Part shown: positions 5,828 to 6,353 of the stretch, one piece after another | Layout: each line of letters begins with the position of its first letter | Position numbering within the stretch: the first letter of the stretch is position 1 | NCBI GenBank assembly: GCA_937871645.1 | Contig: CALMPZ010000091.1 | Location: 1 to 6,353, forward strand | Source: an uncultured Polymorphobacter sp. | GTDB lineage: Bacteria > Pseudomonadota > Alphaproteobacteria > Sphingomonadales > Sphingomonadaceae | Reading direction: 5' to 3' | DNA length: 6,353 nucleotides | The notes under the pieces: model-generated | The model's database searches: none | What the model saw: only the letters and a program-made list of their open reading frames with translations | Told to the model about the DNA's origin: nothing | Translations under genes and position numbers: made by a program

Positions 5828-6175
5828 GTGGCGGAGGCGACATCGAACATTGCCGCCTTCCCGCGTGCCGTGCCGCAAACGGTCTTCGACCGGCTCGAAC
5901 TCAATGCCATCCTCAACATATATGGCCGGATGGTTGCGGCGGGGCATTGGCGCGACTATGCGCTCGACCTCGGGCGTGAGGCGGCAGTGTTTTCGGCGTT
6001 CCGCCGCGCCAGCGAGCGCCCCGAGTTCCAAGTCGTCAAACGTCCCGAGCTGCGCCACAAGCAGGGCATGTACGCGCTGATCGGCGAGGCCGGTGCGGTC
6101 TTGAAACGCGGCACCGAACTCGGCTCGGTGCTGGCGCCGCTGGAGCGCAAGCTGGTCAAGCTGGTGGGTGATTAG
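5828..6175 (+). CDS. DUF2794 family protein (function unknown)
   Basis: A 115-residue protein that I recognise as DUF2794, a family found mainly in alphaproteobacteria with no established function. The family core runs from about residue 18 (TVFDRLELNAILNIYGRMVAAGHWRDYALD) to about residue 95, including AVFSAFRRASERPEFQVVKRP and the GMYALIGEAGAVLKRG segment. There is no signal peptide, membrane segment or cysteine, so it should be a soluble cytoplasmic protein of mixed alpha/beta character. GTG at 5828 is the most upstream plausible start and includes a variable N-terminal tail; the first in-frame Met (residue 35) would cut into the conserved core. No good Shine-Dalgarno sits at the usual distance; AAGAAGGG (5806-5813), within the end of cysE, is about 14 bases away. 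The 10-base gap to cysE suggests cotranscription and perhaps translational coupling. A link to sulfur metabolism is only guilt by association. Family call firm, function unknown. Confidence 0.85.
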   Translation: MAEATSNIAAFPRAVPQTVFDRLELNAILNIYGRMVAAGHWRDYALDLGREAAVFSAFRRASERPEFQVVKRPELRHKQGMYALIGEAGAVLKRGTELGSVLAPLERKLVKLVGD

Positions 6176-6184
6176 CGCACGCTT

Positions 6185-6240
6185 CCCTCTCCCCCTGCGG
6201 GAGAAGGCGACTCGCACGACTTCGCGCGGCGGGGTGAGGG
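6185..6240. repeat. Dispersed palindrome of the CCCTCTCCCC..GGGGTGAGGG type
   Basis: CCCTCTCCCC at 6185-6194 pairs with GGGGTGAGGG at 6231-6240 at 9 of 10 positions. A nested hairpin TCTCCC-CCTGC-GGGAGA lies at 6188-6204. I recall this boundary sequence as a common intergenic repeat in sphingomonads and other proteobacteria. It begins 9 bases after the DUF2794 stop. It has no T tract after it, so a terminator role for the cysE-DUF2794 unit is uncertain. It is unrelated in sequence to the two other repeat types in the window. Confidence 0.7.
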
Positions 6241-6267
6241 TACGGCGGCGTGACGGCGGCTGTGCTG

Positions 6268-6353
6268 TCACCAACCCTTCGACAGGCTCAGGGTGAGCAG
6301 CGGGGATTTCGGGGTTGTTTTGAAGAACAGGTCAAGCAAGGGCGCGGGCAAAG
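6268..6353 (-). CDS. Possible C-terminal end of an unidentified gene (partial)
   Basis: On the minus strand a frame is open from the window edge (6353) to a TGA at 6268-6270, giving 27 residues that include LPAPLLDLFFKTTPKSP and end in LTLSLSKGW. The last residues are encoded by the dispersed repeat at 6275-6298. If real, this gene converges on the DUF2794 gene and uses a repeat to supply its stop codon. The open run is too short in GC-rich DNA to be strong evidence, and I do not recognise the peptide. The alternative is simply non-coding DNA between genes. Confidence 0.25.
   Translation of the reverse strand, partial: LPAPLLDLFFKTTPKSPLLTLSLSKGW
6275..6298. repeat. Dispersed repeat of the CCCTTCGACAGGCTCAGGGTGAGC type
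   Basis: The 24-base segment contains the short inverted pair CCCT..AGGG (6275-6278 and 6290-6293) around TCGACAGGCTC. I recognise it as a very frequent intergenic word in sphingomonads, often flanking GC-rich repeats. It lies 34 bases after the preceding palindrome, making this 3' region a cluster of two repeat types. Copy number in the genome was not checked. Confidence 0.65.

Noticed and set aside
3421..5919. An 832-codon open frame on the minus strand covering ahpF and cysE
   Set aside because: It is fully antisense to three well-identified genes, has a low-complexity Arg/Ala/Asp/His-rich composition, and shows no domain I recognise. Such frames arise from strong G/C third-position bias.
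1..6353. A defence, phage or secondary-metabolite system
   Set aside because: All coding capacity is accounted for by housekeeping and peroxide-response genes with consistent codon use; no system-type genes are present.

Overview
The window looks like ordinary chromosome from a GC-rich alphaproteobacterium, most likely a member of the Sphingomonadales. The evidence is the strong G/C preference at codon third positions, a gltX-gltA pair, a DUF2794 gene (an alphaproteobacterial family), a short EpsC-type serine acetyltransferase, and dispersed palindromes of the GTCATCCCGGC.., CCCTCTCCCC.. and CCCTTCGACAGGCTCA.. types, which I recall as frequent in sphingomonads. The assignment rests on recall and pattern, not on a search.

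Layout, left to right: the 3' end of gltX (1-194, +) overlaps gltA (194-1477, +; type II citrate synthase) by one base. A nested double palindrome (1485-1671) fills the convergent gap between gltA and oxyR (1673-2572, -). A 165-bp divergent control region (2573-2737) separates oxyR from ahpC (2738-3301, +). A second copy of the outer palindrome (3311-3419) lies between ahpC and ahpF (3454-5037, +). After a 96-bp gap comes a short cysE/epsC (5134-5817, +), followed 10 bp later by a DUF2794 gene (5828-6175, +). The last 178 bases hold two more dispersed-repeat types and perhaps the tail of a convergent gene on the minus strand.

How the genes work together: oxyR-ahpC-ahpF is a complete peroxide-response module. 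OxyR keeps both redox cysteines (C203, C212). AhpC keeps its peroxidatic and resolving cysteines (C47, C166). AhpF keeps both CxxC centres (C128/C131, C344/C347) and both nucleotide-binding glycine motifs. The cysE-like gene makes O-acetylserine for cysteine synthesis, which suits a thiol-redox neighbourhood, though co-regulation is not shown. gltX and gltA are housekeeping genes.

I see no defence system, phage, transposase, CRISPR array, tRNA or rRNA. The most distinctive content is non-coding. Two copies of one dispersed palindrome show compensatory base changes in their arm hairpins, and one copy carries a second, unrelated palindrome at its apex followed by a T9 tract. The copy between ahpC and ahpF could plausibly set the ratio of the two proteins.
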